From Clostridiales bacterium (lineage in GTDB: Bacteria > Bacillota > Clostridia > Lachnospirales > Lachnospiraceae): 5,001 nt of DNA. Below, piece after piece: positions 4,133 through 5,001 of the stretch (its first letter is position 1; every line of letters starts with the position of its first letter). The stretch is from contig JAJBVF010000161.1 of assembly GCA_020859965.1 (NCBI GenBank), forward strand, positions 1 through 5,001, read 5' to 3'. The notes under the pieces were generated by a model. That model saw only the letters and a program-made list of their open reading frames with translations, was not told the DNA's origin and did no database searches. The position numbers and the translations under genes were made by a program.

Positions 4133-5001
4133 TTATTCCTGATACCTGTCATAAATATTCTCCTGATATCCGGCTACACCGTATTTCCGCAGCAGCCTCA
4201 CAGCATGTGCAAGCTCCTGGTCAGTAATACGATCCAGTATTTTCATTCGTTTTTCGGAAATAGGTTCTTCAGATAAGCTCGCATGACAGTCTTCTCCTGA
4301 CATGTGCCAAAATTGAAATTTTTGTTTTATACCCGAAGCCGAACTATCCGGCAAAGAATATGCAGAAATATTTTTCGTCAGACTCTCCAGATAATACTGT
4401 CTTATCTTTTGCGCAATCAGTAATCCTTCGGGGTCAAAATCTCCCGCATAGTATACAGTTGCATTCGATTTTGCCAGTAAATCCAATATCAGGACTGCGC
4501 TAAGACGCGGCTGTCCGTTCATACACATGCAGGCTCGCTTTCCCAGCCATCGCTGGCACAATAAGGCATAGACAGATGGATTTTCTACAATATAGATTGT
4601 ATTATCCGGACATTCGACCTGCTCCCAGCCCGCAATTACAGACAGGGGTACCTGCACCGGTTCTCCTTCAGACAGAAAGCCTTCGATTCCGGCATGCTCT
4701 CTGCCATCCTTTTTTCGCGCACGAATACCGGAGAGCATGGCATAGTTGGACATATCGTCCTTCAAAATTCCTACAGCAAGATAATGTTTCTGTTTGCCTA
4801 TTACAGGGAAAACAGTTGAGGAAATCTGATCTCCTGATTTCTGTTTTTCCTCTTCCTGCCTTTCGTTTTCCCACAAAACAGTAAGTGTCAGAAGCTGACC
4901 ATCTCTGCTTCCATCATCAAAGGCATGTGGGTTCCCTGTCAGGCGTCCAGCAAACACTGCCAGATACTCTCTCATGCCTGTTCGACAGGGAAATTGATTT
5001 A
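4133..5001 (-). CDS. jetD: TIGR02679/DUF2399 family protein, JetD-like subunit of a type II Wadjet system (N-terminus outside window)
   Basis: The frame is open through the right edge: eight further codons precede the ATG at 4975, which has no ribosome binding site, so the true start lies beyond 5001. Counting from that ATG, VFAGRLTGNPHAFDDGS (7-23) matches the middle of TIGR02679 proteins, where GDPHALD is typical. ISSTV (51-55) matches another family block. The DUF2399 domain follows: YIVENPSVYALLC (128-140), CMNGQPR (151-157) and YYAGDFDPEGLLIAQKI (175-191). Glu131 and the Asp179-Phe-Asp181 pair form the acidic signature of a Toprim-like, topoisomerase VI-related metal-binding site. The C-terminus ends DRYQE, and the DUF2399 part looks complete. 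In type II Wadjet, JetD is the nuclease that cuts closed circular plasmids recognised by the SMC-like JetC with JetA and JetB. jetD often ends the operon, which fits the position here; the other genes would lie to the right. The family match is strong; membership of an intact Wadjet system is inferred. Confidence 0.8.
   Translation of the reverse strand, partial: NQFPCRTGMREYLAVFAGRLTGNPHAFDDGSRDGQLLTLTVLWENERQEEEKQKSGDQISSTVFPVIGKQKHYLAVGILKDDMSNYAMLSGIRARKKDGREHAGIEGFLSEGEPVQVPLSVIAGWEQVECPDNTIYIVENPSVYALLCQRWLGKRACMCMNGQPRLSAVLILDLLAKSNATVYYAGDFDPEGLLIAQKIRQYYLESLTKNISAYSLPDSSASGIKQKFQFWHMSGEDCHASLSEEPISEKRMKILDRITDQELAHAVRLLRKYGVAGYQENIYDRYQE

Noticed and set aside
4133..4170. Direct repeat of ATTC-CTGATA near the end of the jetD-like gene
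   Set aside because: It is explained by the protein repeating Tyr-Gln-Glu near its C-terminus; too short to be meaningful.
4576..4884. Plus-strand frame of 102 codons inside the jetD-like gene
   Set aside because: It is antisense to a conserved family protein and shows no coding features of its own.

Overview
The window looks like chromosome from a Gram-positive, anaerobic Firmicute, most probably a Lachnospiraceae/Clostridium cluster XIV-type organism. This is inferred from the short, Gram-positive-type nucleotide-binding domain of the DnaK-like protein, the clostridial style of the phosphate acetyltransferase C-terminus, purine-rich Shine-Dalgarno sites, A/T-rich spacers around moderate-GC genes, and a TIGR02679-type protein at the right edge. 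Species cannot be assigned from the sequence alone.

Layout, left to right. Bases 1-190 are the 3' end of a plus-strand phosphate acetyltransferase gene (pta). It is followed by 485 bp without a confident gene. The first half of that stretch holds three diverged GC-rich hairpin repeats plus another hairpin, and it closes with a 12-bp-stem, A/T-flanked terminator (442-498) that could serve both strands. Bases 676-2439 (minus) encode a DnaK/Hsp70 paralog of 587 residues that lacks the usual disordered tail. A 336-bp A/T-rich divergent spacer carries its promoter, embedded in a 12-bp-period TTTATA repeat. On the other side, 2776-3285 (plus) encodes a small membrane-anchored FKBP-type prolyl isomerase whose domain resembles that of trigger factor. 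A TetR-family regulator follows at 3379-3888 (plus), with a 21-bp imperfect palindrome just upstream that may be its operator.

The right end is read from the minus strand. At 4133-5001 lies the C-terminal part of a TIGR02679/DUF2399 protein with a Toprim-like acidic signature. This is the family of JetD, the nuclease subunit of type II Wadjet anti-plasmid systems. It runs off the right edge, so the expected partner genes (SMC-like JetC and the JetA/JetB subunits) would lie outside the window. Just downstream of it, in the same direction, is a short GTG-started ORF (3937-4095, 52 codons) with convincing coding character.

Two functional themes stand out. One is a divergent protein-folding pair: a cytoplasmic Hsp70 paralog and a surface FKBP. 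The other is the probable terminal end of an anti-plasmid defence operon. The TetR gene separates them and has no visible target other than itself or the neighbouring FKBP gene.
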